64,000 bases of DNA from CAVQCA01 sp963710815. Lineage in GTDB: Bacteria > Pseudomonadota > Gammaproteobacteria > UBA9214. The DNA is taken from the NCBI GenBank assembly GCA_963710815.1, contig CAVQCA010000154.1, forward strand, positions 14,642-78,641. The letters are read 5' to 3'. The number at the start of each line of letters is the position of its first letter. Positions within the stretch are counted from its first letter, which is position 1. The notes under the pieces were generated by a model. That model saw only the letters and a program-made list of their open reading frames with translations. It made no database searches and was not told the origin of the DNA. The position numbers were made by a program, and so were the translations under genes. Positions 34,352-43,518 of the stretch are shown one piece after another.

Positions 34352-34385
34352 GCCCTGTGCAGTTGTCATGCATAGGGCAGTTTTT
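34352..34385 (+). terminator. Intrinsic terminator after the DUF2892-like gene
   Basis: GCCCTGTGCA (34352-34361) pairs with TGCATAGGGC (34369-34378) around a 7-base loop, followed two bases later by TTTTT (34381-34385). One G-T pair only. It separates the upstream genes from mfd. Confidence 0.8.
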
Positions 34386-34464
34386 CCCCGATTACCCTGA
34401 AACCCGACCACGGCGGAAGGCCTGAATACCGTTTGTTACCTCGGCAACCCCGCGATTCCGATAC

Positions 34465-37400
34465 ATGCCCCGCTCGGTACCACACCATGAAGAACCCGCG
34501 CCGGCCAGCCTGCTCGAGCCGGTGCTTCCCGGCAAACGGCGCGTCGTCACCTGGACCCGGCTGACCGGCGATACTCTGCCGCTGGTGCTCGCGCACGCCG
34601 CCCGGCGGCTCAATGGTCCGCTTGCCGTCATCGCGCCGGACATGCAGCGCGCCGAACTGCTGCAGGAGCAGCTGGAGTTTTTTCTCGGCGGCAGCGACAT
34701 CGGCATCAAGACCTTCCCCGACTGGGAAACGCTCCCCTACGATGTCTTCTCACCGCACCAGGACATCATTTCGGAGCGGCTGGCGACGCTGAACCACCTG
34801 GCCGAGATGCGCCAGGGCGTGCTGATCATCGCCATCACCACCCTGCTGCAGCGCCTGCCGCCCCGCAGCTTTCTCTATCAACACAGCCTCATGCTGAACC
34901 GCGGGCAGCAGCTCGACCAGGATGCGATGCGCACGCGACTCGACAGCGCCGGCTACCGCTGCGTCGCCCAGGTCATGGAACACGGGGAATTCGCCGTACG
35001 CGGCTCGCTCCTCGACCTCTACCCCATGGGCAGTCCCCTGCCGCTGCGCATCGACCTGCTGGACGAGGAGATCGATTCCATCAGGACCTTCGACCCGGAA
35101 ACCCAGCGCTCCCTGGCGGAGCAGGAGACCGTCATGCTCCTGCCGGCCCGGGAATTCCCTTTCGACGAGGAGGCCATCAAGGGGTTCCGCCGGCGCTTTC
35201 GCGCAACCTTCGAGGGCAACCCGCAGGACTGCCCCGTCTACCGCGATGTCAGCCAGGGAAACACCCCGGGCGGGATCGAATACTACCTGCCGCTCTTCTT
35301 CGAGGAAACGGCAACACTGTTCGATTACCTGCCCGACGACACCTGCCTCGCATTCCTGGACGCCGCCGAGGCGGCCGGCGAGGAATTCCAGACACAACTC
35401 GCCGAGCGCCATGAATCGCGCCGGCATGACCGGGAGCGTCCGCTGCTCCCCCCCGACAGGCTCTATCTCGGCAGCGCCGAACTGTGCGACTACCAGGGCC
35501 GGTATCCGCGGATCGAGGTGGCCGGGCCAGGCGCGCCCGACCTCCCGGGCGAGTGCATTCCCTACGCGACCCGCGCGACCGCCGATCTCAGGATTCGGCC
35601 GCGTCACGAAGCGCCCGCCGGCGCCCTGCAGGAGTTCGTTGCCGGCTTCCCCGGGCGCATCCTGCTGACGGCGGAGTCCAGCGGCCGGCGCGAGACCCTG
35701 CTCGACCAGTTGCATGGTTTCGGTATTCGGCCTGCCACGGTCGGCTCATGGGCGGAATTCCTGGCTTCGACCGATTCCCTGTGCCTGACGGTCGCCCCGC
35801 TGGAGCAGGGCCTGGTGATGGATGCGCCGGCCATCGCCGTGATTACCGAAAGCAGCCTGTTCGGCGAACGCGCCCGGCAGACGCGCCGGCGCAAGCCGGA
35901 ACGCGATCCCGCCGCAATCATCCGGGATCTCACCGACCTCAACCTCGGGGCGCCGGTGGTGCACGAGGACCATGGCGTCGGGCGCTATCGTGGGCTGGAG
36001 ACGCTGACCGTCAACGCCATCCCGGGCGAGTACCTGTGCATCGAGTACGACGGCGGGGACAAGCTCTATGTCCCGGTCGCCTCCCTGCAGCTGGTCAGCC
36101 GCTACACCGGGGCGGCGCCCGAACACGCCCCGCTGCACAAACTCGGCGGAGAGCAGTGGCAGCGCGCCCGGCAGAAGGCCGCCAGCCGGGTTCACGACGT
36201 GGCGGTCGAGCTGCTGGATATCCATGCGCGCCGGGCCGCCCATCCGGGCCATGCCTATGCGCCGCCGCATGACGAATACGCGGCGTTCGCCGCCTCGTTT
36301 CCGTTTGAGGAAACGCCCGACCAGGAACAGACCATTGCCAGCGTGCTTACCGACATGGAATCGCCGCTGCCGATGGACCGGGTGGTATGCGGCGATGTCG
36401 GCTTCGGCAAGACGGAAGTGGCCATGCGGGCGGCGTTTCTGGCAATTCAGGACGGCAGGCAGGTGGCCCTGCTGGTGCCGACCACGCTGCTCGCGCAGCA
36501 GCACTTCCAGAACTTCCGTGACCGCTTCTCCGACTGGCCGGTGCGCATCGAGGTCCTGTCGCGCTTCCGCAGCGGCCGCCAGCAGGAGGTGATCCTGGCC
36601 GGCATCGCCGACGGTTCGGTCGACCTCGTCATCGGCACGCACAAACTGCTGCAGGAACAGGTCCGGTTCAAGCGCCTGGGGCTGCTGATCATCGACGAGG
36701 AACACCGCTTCGGGGTCACGCAGAAGGAACGGCTGAAAAAGCTGCGCGCCGAGATCGACATCCTCACGCTGACGGCGACTCCGATACCACGCACGCTGAA
36801 CATGTCGCTTTCCGGGCTGCGCGACCTGTCGATCATCAGCACTCCGCCCGCGCACCGGCTCGCCGTCCGGACGTTCATCTCCGAATGGAACGACGCGGCC
36901 ATCCGTGAGGCCTGCCTGCGCGAGATCAAGCGCGGCGGCCAGGTCTATTTCCTGCACAACCAGGTGGAATCCATCGAACGCATCGCCGAAGAACTCATGC
37001 GCATCATTCCCGAGGCGGGCATCGGGATCGCCCACGGCCAGATGCGCGAGCGCGACCTGGAGCGCGTCATGCTCGACTTCTACCACCGGCGCTTCAACCT
37101 GCTGGTGTGCTCCACCATCATCGAGAGCGGCATCGACATACCGACGGCCAATACCATCATCATCAACCGGGCGGACAAACTCGGCCTGGCCCAGCTGCAC
37201 CAGCTGCGCGGCCGTGTCGGCCGCTCGCATCACCGCGCCTATGCCTACCTGCTGACGCCACCGCGCAAGGCGATGACGGCCGACGCCGTCAAACGGCTGG
37301 AGGCGATTGCCTCGATGGAGGATCTCGGCGCCGGCTTCACCCTCGCCACCCATGACCTGGAAATCCGCGGCGCGGGAGAGCTGCTCGGAGATGAACAGAG

Positions 37401-37983
37401 CGGCCAGATCCACGAGATCGGCTACACGCTCTACTCCGACCTGCTGGCCCGTGCCGTAAAGGCGCTCAAGGAAGGCCGACAGCCGGAGCTCGGGAAGCCG
37501 CTGCACCACGGGCCGGAAATCGACCTGCTGCTGCCGGCCCTCATTCCCGACGACTACGTGCCCGACGTCCACACCCGGCTGGTCATGTACAAGCGCATCG
37601 CCGGCGCCGGGACGCGCGCCGCGCTGCGCGAGCTGCAGGTGGAGATGATCGACCGCTTCGGCCTGCTGCCGGAGCCGGTCAGGAACCTGTTCCGGGTGAC
37701 CGGATTGAAGCTGGCCGCGGCACCCCTCGGCATCACCCGCATCGAGGTCGGCCGGCATGACGGCCGCATCCTGTTCGGCGCGGATGCCGCGATCGATACC
37801 CAGAAACTGGTAGAGTTGCTGCAGCGCCAGCCGGGATGCTATCGCTTCGAGGGCGGCAACAAGCTGCGTTTGAGCGGCGAGTTCGGGCAGGAGGAGACGC
37901 GCTTCGCCACGGTGGAGGAACTGCTCGCCACACTGACCCCTCACGACGAGACACAGGATGAACAGACGACACGCACTGGCTAG
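34465..37983 (+). CDS. mfd: Transcription-repair coupling factor Mfd
   Basis: Removes RNA polymerase stalled at DNA damage and recruits UvrA. The 1172 residues contain a UvrB-like N-terminal region (TFPDWETLPYDVFSPHQDI, about 75-95), the CarD-like RNA-polymerase-interaction domain at about 490-550 (NLGAPVVHEDHGVGRYRGLE), an SF2 motor with Walker A CGDVGFGKTEVAMRAAF at about 640, DEEH box IIDEEHRFGVTQKE at about 743, TLTATPIPRTLNMSL, and QLRGRVGRSHHRAYAYLL motif VI, then the C-terminal TRCF domain. Length matches E. coli (1148). The ATG at 34465 is the first in the conserved frame. csiV starts inside its end. Confidence 0.97.
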   Translation: MPRSVPHHEEPAPASLLEPVLPGKRRVVTWTRLTGDTLPLVLAHAARRLNGPLAVIAPDMQRAELLQEQLEFFLGGSDIGIKTFPDWETLPYDVFSPHQDIISERLATLNHLAEMRQGVLIIAITTLLQRLPPRSFLYQHSLMLNRGQQLDQDAMRTRLDSAGYRCVAQVMEHGEFAVRGSLLDLYPMGSPLPLRIDLLDEEIDSIRTFDPETQRSLAEQETVMLLPAREFPFDEEAIKGFRRRFRATFEGNPQDCPVYRDVSQGNTPGGIEYYLPLFFEETATLFDYLPDDTCLAFLDAAEAAGEEFQTQLAERHESRRHDRERPLLPPDRLYLGSAELCDYQGRYPRIEVAGPGAPDLPGECIPYATRATADLRIRPRHEAPAGALQEFVAGFPGRILLTAESSGRRETLLDQLHGFGIRPATVGSWAEFLASTDSLCLTVAPLEQGLVMDAPAIAVITESSLFGERARQTRRRKPERDPAAIIRDLTDLNLGAPVVHEDHGVGRYRGLETLTVNAIPGEYLCIEYDGGDKLYVPVASLQLVSRYTGAAPEHAPLHKLGGEQWQRARQKAASRVHDVAVELLDIHARRAAHPGHAYAPPHDEYAAFAASFPFEETPDQEQTIASVLTDMESPLPMDRVVCGDVGFGKTEVAMRAAFLAIQDGRQVALLVPTTLLAQQHFQNFRDRFSDWPVRIEVLSRFRSGRQQEVILAGIADGSVDLVIGTHKLLQEQVRFKRLGLLIIDEEHRFGVTQKERLKKLRAEIDILTLTATPIPRTLNMSLSGLRDLSIISTPPAHRLAVRTFISEWNDAAIREACLREIKRGGQVYFLHNQVESIERIAEELMRIIPEAGIGIAHGQMRERDLERVMLDFYHRRFNLLVCSTIIESGIDIPTANTIIINRADKLGLAQLHQLRGRVGRSHHRAYAYLLTPPRKAMTADAVKRLEAIASMEDLGAGFTLATHDLEIRGAGELLGDEQSGQIHEIGYTLYSDLLARAVKALKEGRQPELGKPLHHGPEIDLLLPALIPDDYVPDVHTRLVMYKRIAGAGTRAALRELQVEMIDRFGLLPEPVRNLFRVTGLKLAAAPLGITRIEVGRHDGRILFGADAAIDTQKLVELLQRQPGCYRFEGGNKLRLSGEFGQEETRFATVEELLATLTPHDETQDEQTTRTG

Positions 37984-38668
37984 ACCCGCACGTTTACACG
38001 ACACCCGCCGGCGTCCGGCCCGCGTGTGGCTGATGTATACCCTTGCCGCCCTGTGCGGCCTCGGCGCAACGGTGGCCGCCGCGGCCGACCAGTACGACGT
38101 CGAGGTGATCGTGTTCCGCAACCTCGCGCCCCGCGATGACGGCGAACAATGGCCGGCCGACACCGGCGAGCGTGCCGGCGGATTCGCCAGCGTTCCCCTG
38201 CAGCAGGGAGTGGAGGGAGTGGAGGAACTGCCGCAGAGCCAATTCGCGCTCAACAACGTGGCGGGCGCGCTGCGGCGCTCCGGCGCCTATCAGGTGCTCG
38301 TCCACCGACTCTGGCGGGAGACGGCATACGACAGCAAGAGCGCCGTGCCCTATGAGCTTGACGTATCCGAGGGCGGGTCAGACACGCTCGCGGGTTCGAT
38401 CAAAGTCATCCGCGAGCGCTACCTGCACCTGGACATCGATCTCACGCTAAGCTCCTCCGGTTCACTTTACCGCCTGGACGAGATGCGGCGCATCCGCAGC
38501 GGCGAGCTGCATTATTTCGACAACCCCCACTTCGGCGTCATTGCGAAAGTGACGCCGTACGACCCGGGCGAGTCGCCGCCGCAGGCGGCGACCGGTGCCG
38601 GCACGGCCACCCCGGCTCCGGACGAGGAATCCAGACCCGAAGCGCAACCGCCGGTTCCGGCACCCTGA
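37958..38668 (+). CDS. csiV: CsiV-family periplasmic protein (peptidoglycan-binding)
   Basis: 236 residues. A basic N-terminus and the hydrophobic VWLMYTLAALCGLGATVAA ending AAA form a signal peptide. The mature protein begins DQYDVEVIVFRNLA and has the CsiV (PF10972) pattern: FALNNVAGALRRSGAYQVLVH, HRLWRETAYDSKSAVPYEL, GSIKVIRERYLHLDIDLTL, MRRIRSGELHYFDNPHFGVI, followed by a Pro/Ala-rich tail (about 205-236). CsiV is known from Shewanella as a growth-essential partner for a defective lipoprotein, and the gene follows mfd in Pseudomonas as here. It overlaps the mfd end by 26 bp. Confidence 0.87.
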   Translation: MNRRHALARPARLHDTRRRPARVWLMYTLAALCGLGATVAAAADQYDVEVIVFRNLAPRDDGEQWPADTGERAGGFASVPLQQGVEGVEELPQSQFALNNVAGALRRSGAYQVLVHRLWRETAYDSKSAVPYELDVSEGGSDTLAGSIKVIRERYLHLDIDLTLSSSGSLYRLDEMRRIRSGELHYFDNPHFGVIAKVTPYDPGESPPQAATGAGTATPAPDEESRPEAQPPVPAP

Positions 38669-39181
38669 CCCGTCAACCCGGGCGAAAGCGGGGTCCGGTA
38701 CCTCACTGATTCTGCACAGGCTGAATTCCCGCCTTTGCGGGAAGAACAGAGTTGATCAGCGCCATAAGTCGAATGGCAATTACTTAACGATCATGGCGAT
38801 TGACTCACCACCCCGCAGCATGAAAAATGCTGTCAATCAACTCTTCCTCACCAGATGACCGAAGTTAGAGGCACCTTGGGCGGTGCTTGACTGAGGTCCA
38901 CGAGCGAGGAAGCTCTTCACCTATCGTGTCTCTTAGAGACCGCGAAAGATTGTGTTATTTCTATCTCCGTATTTTTCACGCTAAGCGATTCCACCCTCGA
39001 TGTAGGGTGGATGAGGCACGCCGTGTGTGCCGTAATCCACCGGACGTGCCGGCAGGCACGCAATAAAAAAGACCTTGTGTTGCTGCGCAACGCCCGGTGG
39101 ATTACGCAAAAAGCGCTAACCCACATTACATTACGGCTTAAGTAAACGCCATTCGCCTTATGTCGCGTACCGCTGCGGCGC
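38669..39181. other. 513-bp gene-free stretch with degenerate palindromes
   Basis: No convincing gene. A hairpin-like pair CCCGGGCGAAAGCGGGG (about 38677) and CCCGCCTTTGCGGG (about 38732) is the common gammaproteobacterial intergenic palindrome type. Later, GTAATCCACCGG (about 39032) and CCGGTGGATTAC (about 39089) pair across a stem and loop that includes a run of A. These resemble worn repeat remains; no reading frame is long or conserved enough to be called. Confidence 0.55.
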
Positions 39182-39922
39182 TCAGTCCTGCGCCAATACA
39201 CGTTCGAGCAGCGCCCTGACCTGCCGCATGGCATGCCGGAGGTTGAGCTCGATCTCGCCCATTTCGATGATCCCCTCGCCGCGTCCCGCGGCCCAGTTGG
39301 CGCAGACCGCACAGTGGGCGTAGCACAGGCCGAGTTCCCGGGCGAGCGCGGCCTCCGGCATGCCGGTCATGCCCGCCATATCGCAGCCGTCGCGCGCCAT
39401 GCGATCGACCTCCGCGGCCGATTCCAGGCGCGGACCCTGGGTCGCCCCGTAGGTGCCGCGCGGGATGAGCGCGATGCCGGCCGCGGCGGCGGCCGTGATC
39501 AGGACGCCGCGCAGGTCCTCGCAATAGGGACGGGTGAAATCGACGTGGGTGACATGGCTGAGCCCGGTATCGAAGAAGGTATGCTCCCGCGACCAGGTGT
39601 AGTCGATGATCTGGTCCGGTACGGCAAGCGCGCGCGGCGGCATGTCCCTGCCGATGCCGCCCACGGCGCAAACGGCGAGGATGCGCGCGACGCCGGCTTC
39701 CTTCAGGGCCCAGAGGTTGGCGCGGTAATTCACCCGGTGCGGCGGGATGGTGTGCGCATCGCCGTGGCGCGCGAGAAACACGACCTCGGCCCCGCCTAGC
39801 CTGCCGAAGGTGAGCGCCGCGGAAGGTTCGCCGTAGGGGGTGCGTGGAGTCTCGCGCCGCACGATCTCGAGGTTCTGCAGCGCGGTCAGACCGGTGCCGC
39901 CGATGATCGCGAGATCGACCAT
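39182..39922 (-). CDS. S-methyl-5'-thioinosine phosphorylase / MTA phosphorylase family
   Basis: Purine-nucleoside phosphorylase of the MtnP family, salvaging methylthio-nucleosides from polyamine synthesis. The 246 residues start MVDLAIIGGTGL at ATG 39922, with the phosphate-binding SGxG-like loop as IIGGTGL, FLARHGDAHTIPPHRVNYRA, VGGIGRDM, VPDQIIDYTW, YGATQGPRLESAAEVDRMA and GMPEAALARELGLCYA. Pseudomonas PA3004 occupies the same place beside nagZ and prefers methylthioinosine; by position I favour that substrate. A second enzyme (hpt) for the released hypoxanthine lies just upstream, 4 bp away. Confidence 0.88.
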   Translation of the reverse strand: MVDLAIIGGTGLTALQNLEIVRRETPRTPYGEPSAALTFGRLGGAEVVFLARHGDAHTIPPHRVNYRANLWALKEAGVARILAVCAVGGIGRDMPPRALAVPDQIIDYTWSREHTFFDTGLSHVTHVDFTRPYCEDLRGVLITAAAAAGIALIPRGTYGATQGPRLESAAEVDRMARDGCDMAGMTGMPEAALARELGLCYAHCAVCANWAAGRGEGIIEMGEIELNLRHAMRQVRALLERVLAQD

Positions 39923-39926
39923 CCCG

Positions 39927-40505
39927 CTACCCCGCCTCTGCCCGGGCATGGTCTTCACCGAGGGTGAAGATGCCGTTGAGATTGCGCAGATAGCCCTTGT
40001 AGTCCATGCCGCAGCCGAACACGTAGCGATCCTCCACCGCCAGCCCGACGAAATCCGCCGTCATGCCGGCCACGCGCCGCTCATGCTGCTTCTCGACCAG
40101 GACGGCGGTATAGACGCGCGCCGCGCCGGCGTCACAGCAATACCCGCTGATGGCCTTCAGGGTATGACCTTCGTCGAGAATGTCATCGACCAGCAGGACG
40201 GTGCGCCCCTGCAATGACAGATGCGGCTTGCACAACCAGGCGATCTCACTGCCGCCGGTAGTTTTGCCGCGATAGCGCGTGGCGTGCAGGTAGTCGGTCT
40301 CCAGCGGGAAGTCCAGGCGGGTCAGCAGGTGCCCGGTCGGAATGATGCCGCCATTGAGGACACAGGTCACGACCGGCAGCGTGCCGTCGAGCGCCGCCGT
40401 GATCGCGCCCGCCATGCGGTCGAGGGCCGCGGTGACCGCTTCGGGGCCGTGCAGTATGACGGCCTCGTCCCGGATTTCCCTCAGTGTCACGTCTGTCAGC
40501 GTCAT
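39927..40505 (-). CDS. hpt: Hypoxanthine-guanine phosphoribosyltransferase
   Basis: Converts hypoxanthine or guanine with PRPP to IMP or GMP. The 192 residues have the PRPP loop VLLVDDILDEGHTLKAIS (about residues 103-120), the RYRGKTTGG flexible-loop region, an N-terminal LNGGIIPTGHLL and DRYVFGCGMDYKGYLRNL C-terminal block. The neighbour phosphorylase releases hypoxanthine when its substrate is methylthioinosine, so the pair forms a salvage route. It shares the run with nagZ, 48 bp upstream. Close to HGPRT of the hpt-type family; exact purine preference is not visible. Confidence 0.92.
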   Translation of the reverse strand: MTLTDVTLREIRDEAVILHGPEAVTAALDRMAGAITAALDGTLPVVTCVLNGGIIPTGHLLTRLDFPLETDYLHATRYRGKTTGGSEIAWLCKPHLSLQGRTVLLVDDILDEGHTLKAISGYCCDAGAARVYTAVLVEKQHERRVAGMTADFVGLAVEDRYVFGCGMDYKGYLRNLNGIFTLGEDHARAEAG

Positions 40506-40553
40506 CGTCGTTTGTCCATCCCTGTCATCCGGCGCGGAGCGCCCGCTATCGCC

Positions 40554-41600
40554 TCAAACACCCAGGTCCAGCTCCGGTTCCGGCTCGCATCCCGTGACCG
40601 CGGCCACGGCCTGCTGCCAGCGTGGATCGCGCCGCAACCGCGCGTGATCCGGCGCCGGGCGCCCGTGCATACGGGCGATGCGGATGTGGGTGACAGGGTT
40701 GATGTATTCGACCAGCGCCTCGGCGACCCGTACGGCCTGCTCGCGGGCGTTGCAGACCAGCACCATATCACATCCGGCCTGCAGGGAAATTCTCGCCCGT
40801 TCGCTGTGATCACCGGCGCAGGCGGCCGCCTCCATGTTCAGGTCGTCACTGAACACCAGCCCCTGAAATCCCAGCCGGCCGCGCAGCACCTCCCCTATCC
40901 AGAACGGCGAGAAACCGGCCGGGTTGGCGTCCGCCTCCGCATAGACGACGTGCGCCATCATCACGGCGGCGAGGCCATAATGAATCATGCGTTCGAACGG
41001 CACCATGTCCCATTGCGCCAGGTCCGCATAGGCCCGTGGATCGACCGGCAGTTCGAGGTGCGAATCCGCCACCACCGCGCCATGCCCGGGAAAATGTTTG
41101 CCGGTGGCCGCCATGCCTGCCTCGTGCATGCCGCTCTGGTAGGCACGCGCAAGTTCAGCCACGACCTCCGGCCGCCGGTGCAGGGCACGGTCGCCGATCA
41201 CCGTGGAGACACCGTGGTTGAGATCGAGCACGGGGGCGAAGCTGATGTCCACACCGACGGCGCGCAGCTCGGCGGCCATCAGCCAGCCGGTGACCTGGGC
41301 CAGGTTCCGCGCCCGGATCCGGTCGCTGTCGTAGAGATCACCCAGGTAAGCAAGCGGCGGCAGGCGGGTGAAGCCGTCGCGGAAGCGCTGCACCCGTCCG
41401 CCCTCCTGGTCGACCGCCACCAGCAGATGCGGCTCGCGCGCGGCATGGATGGCGTCGATCAGCGCCCTCAACTGTCCGGGGGATTCATAGTTGCGCGCGA
41501 ACAGGATGACCCCGCCGACGGCGGGATGCACCAGCAGTTCGCGGTCTTCCGGCGAGAGTTCCACACCGGAGACGTCCACCATCAGGGGGCCGAGTGTCAT
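40554..41600 (-). CDS. nagZ: Beta-N-acetylhexosaminidase NagZ
   Basis: Family-3 glycosidase that cleaves N-acetylglucosamine from anhydromuropeptides during cytoplasmic cell-wall recycling. The 348 residues include LLVAVDQEGGRVQRFRDGF, AELRAVGVDISFAPVLDL, GMAATGKHFPGHGAVVADSH with the catalytic His, and the nucleophile Asp in GLVFSDDLNMEAA (about residue 245). No signal peptide, as expected. Its ATG overlaps the upstream permease gene by 4 bp (ATGA). Confidence 0.95.
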   Translation of the reverse strand: MTLGPLMVDVSGVELSPEDRELLVHPAVGGVILFARNYESPGQLRALIDAIHAAREPHLLVAVDQEGGRVQRFRDGFTRLPPLAYLGDLYDSDRIRARNLAQVTGWLMAAELRAVGVDISFAPVLDLNHGVSTVIGDRALHRRPEVVAELARAYQSGMHEAGMAATGKHFPGHGAVVADSHLELPVDPRAYADLAQWDMVPFERMIHYGLAAVMMAHVVYAEADANPAGFSPFWIGEVLRGRLGFQGLVFSDDLNMEAAACAGDHSERARISLQAGCDMVLVCNAREQAVRVAEALVEYINPVTHIRIARMHGRPAPDHARLRRDPRWQQAVAAVTGCEPEPELDLGV

Positions 41601-42409
41601 GTTTCGTATCTCGCAGCAGTTGCCAGACGCCTATCGAGCCGGTCGCGCAGGCGGTCGCCCAGCAGGTTGACCGACAGCACCACGGCGCAGATCGCCGCGC
41701 CGGGCGCCAGCACCAGGTGCGGCGCCACCAGCATGTAGCGCGTGCCGTCGCGGATCATGGCGCCCCAGGAGGCGCCCGGCGGCTGTACGCCAAGCCCCAG
41801 GAACGACAGGCCGGCCTCCGCGATGACCACGGCCGCGACGCCGAAGGTGGCTTCGACAATCAGCGGGGCGGCCATTAGCGGCAACAGGTGCCGCGCCATG
41901 ATGCGCAGCCGGCCGCTGCCCAGGCACTCGGCCGCCATGACGTGCTCCCGGTGCCTGAGCGAGAGCACCTGCGCGCGCGACAGGCGAGCATAACCGACCC
42001 AGCCGACAGTGGCGAGCGCCAGCACCACGTTGCCGATGCCGGGGCCCAGCAGGCCGGCAAGCGCAATGGCCAGCAGGATGCCCGGGAAGGCGAGGAAGAT
42101 ATCGATGACCTGGACGATGAGCCGGTCCCACCACCCGCCCCGGTAAGCACTGACGGTTCCGATCAGGGTGCCGAGCAACGCCGAGAGACTCACTACCCAG
42201 GCAGCGACAAGGAAGGAGGTGCGCGCACCCACCAGCAGGCGTTCGCCGATGTCGCGGCCGAGATCGTCATAACCGAGCCACGCACCCGGCGCCGGTGGCC
42301 CAAGGATATGTTCGAGGTGAATCAGGTCGGGCGTGAGGGGCAGGAAACCGGCACCGAGGGCAAGCAGCCCCCAGAGCCCCAGCAGCGCGACCGGTAACCC
42401 CAGCCGCAT
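41597..42409 (-). CDS. DppC/OppC-type ABC permease subunit
   Basis: Inner-membrane subunit of a dipeptide/oligopeptide/nickel-type importer. The 270 residues from ATG 42409 have six membrane segments, the permease signature RLSRAQVLSLRHREHVMAAE (EAA-like loop SLR...), AECLGSGRLRIMARHLLPL and AGLSFLGLGVQPPGASWG. The reading frame is open much further upstream, but that part only shadows the neighbouring dppB-type gene. It overlaps both neighbours (TGATG with dppB, ATGA with nagZ). No ATPase subunits are here, so partners must lie elsewhere. Confidence 0.92.
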   Translation of the reverse strand: MRLGLPVALLGLWGLLALGAGFLPLTPDLIHLEHILGPPAPGAWLGYDDLGRDIGERLLVGARTSFLVAAWVVSLSALLGTLIGTVSAYRGGWWDRLIVQVIDIFLAFPGILLAIALAGLLGPGIGNVVLALATVGWVGYARLSRAQVLSLRHREHVMAAECLGSGRLRIMARHLLPLMAAPLIVEATFGVAAVVIAEAGLSFLGLGVQPPGASWGAMIRDGTRYMLVAPHLVLAPGAAICAVVLSVNLLGDRLRDRLDRRLATAARYET

Positions 42410-43338
42410 CAGCCGCCGCCCCCGAGGCGGATGCGCGGATCGGCCCAGGCGTAGGCGATATCCGTCAGCAGGTTCGCCAGCACGTAGCCGAGACTGATCA
42501 GCAGCACGCATGCCTGCACCACCGGGTAGTCGCGAGACTGGATCGCCTCGATGGTCAGCAAGCCGATGCCCGGCCAGGAGAACACCGTTTCGGTAATCAC
42601 GGCGCCGGCCAGCAGGGCGCCGAGTTGCAGCCCCAGCAGGGTGATGACCGGCAGCAGCGCATTGCGCAGGCCGTGATGGAGAATCACCCGGTGCGGCGGC
42701 AACCCCTTCGCACGCGCCGTGCGGATGAAGTCCTCGCCCAGCACCTCCAGCAGACTGCTGCGCACCATACGCGAGAGCACCGCCGCGAGTCCGGTGCCGA
42801 GGGTCACGGCCGGAAGCACCACCGCGCCAGGACCCCCGCGCCCGCTCACCGGAAACCAGCCCAGCCACAGCGAGAACACCAGGATCAACAGCGGCCCCAA
42901 CCAGAAATTGGGCAGAGAGACACCCAGCATGGAAAACGTCATGGCGCCGCCGTCCCACGGGCTGCCGCGGCGCACGGCGGCGAGCACGCCGAGCGGCAGC
43001 GCCATGGCCAGGGTGAACACCAGCGCCACGCCAGCGAGCAGCAGGGTCGAGGGCAGGCGTTCCCGCAGCAGGTCGATGACCGGGCGGTGCGACTGCAGCG
43101 AGGTCCCCAGATCGAACCGCAGCAGGCCGTGGAGGTAATGCGCGAATTGCACCATGACCGGCTGATCCAGCCCCATGGCGGCGCGCAGGGCCGCGCGGTC
43201 TGTCGCGGAGGCGGCCTCGCCCAGCATGACCTCGACCGGATCGCCTGGAATGAGATGGATCAGCAGGAACACGATGGTGATGACCCCGAACACAACCACT
43301 ACGGCGCCGGCCAGGCGTTGTGCAAGATAGGTCAGCAT
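42409..43338 (-). CDS. DppB/OppB-type ABC permease subunit
   Basis: 309 residues from ATG 43338 (MLTYLAQRLAGAVVVV). Family marks: N-terminal membrane segment then FLLIHLIPGDPVEVMLG, a periplasmic loop with the conserved LGTSLQSHRPV, six membrane segments, SRMVRSSLLEVLGEDFIRTARAKGLPP containing the EAA-type loop, and ITETVFSWPGIGLLTIEA. Upstream codons in the frame are spurious. Together with the next gene it forms the channel of a peptide importer, followed immediately by nagZ, suggesting cell-wall peptide uptake. Confidence 0.93.
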   Translation of the reverse strand: MLTYLAQRLAGAVVVVFGVITIVFLLIHLIPGDPVEVMLGEAASATDRAALRAAMGLDQPVMVQFAHYLHGLLRFDLGTSLQSHRPVIDLLRERLPSTLLLAGVALVFTLAMALPLGVLAAVRRGSPWDGGAMTFSMLGVSLPNFWLGPLLILVFSLWLGWFPVSGRGGPGAVVLPAVTLGTGLAAVLSRMVRSSLLEVLGEDFIRTARAKGLPPHRVILHHGLRNALLPVITLLGLQLGALLAGAVITETVFSWPGIGLLTIEAIQSRDYPVVQACVLLISLGYVLANLLTDIAYAWADPRIRLGGGG

Positions 43339-43518
43339 GCGTGTCGGTCGGCAGGCGGGCGCGGGTCCATTCAGGGTTTTGCAGGCGGCGGCTTCCGCGT
43401 GCAACCATAGACAAACCTTTCCCTGCAGGCAAGCGCATCCATGCGATGAACGGCCTCCTGCGGACTTGCTTGTGCCCGAGTGTGTTTCCTGACCGGGGGG
43501 GCTGCTGTACTTTTTGTT

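Noticed and set aside
35746..38256. 836-residue open frame on the minus strand, antisense to mfd and csiV
   Set aside because: It runs opposite to mfd, whose domains are complete; no recognisable family or signal. Long antisense frames are common in GC-rich genes.
38669..39181. Transposase remnant in the long gap after csiV
   Set aside because: Translations in all frames gave only short unrelated peptides; only palindromic repeats could be supported.
42410..43438. Upstream half of the open frame that contains the dppC-type gene
   Set aside because: It is low-complexity Arg/Gly/Ala sequence opposite in frame to the dppB-type gene; the true start is ATG 42409.
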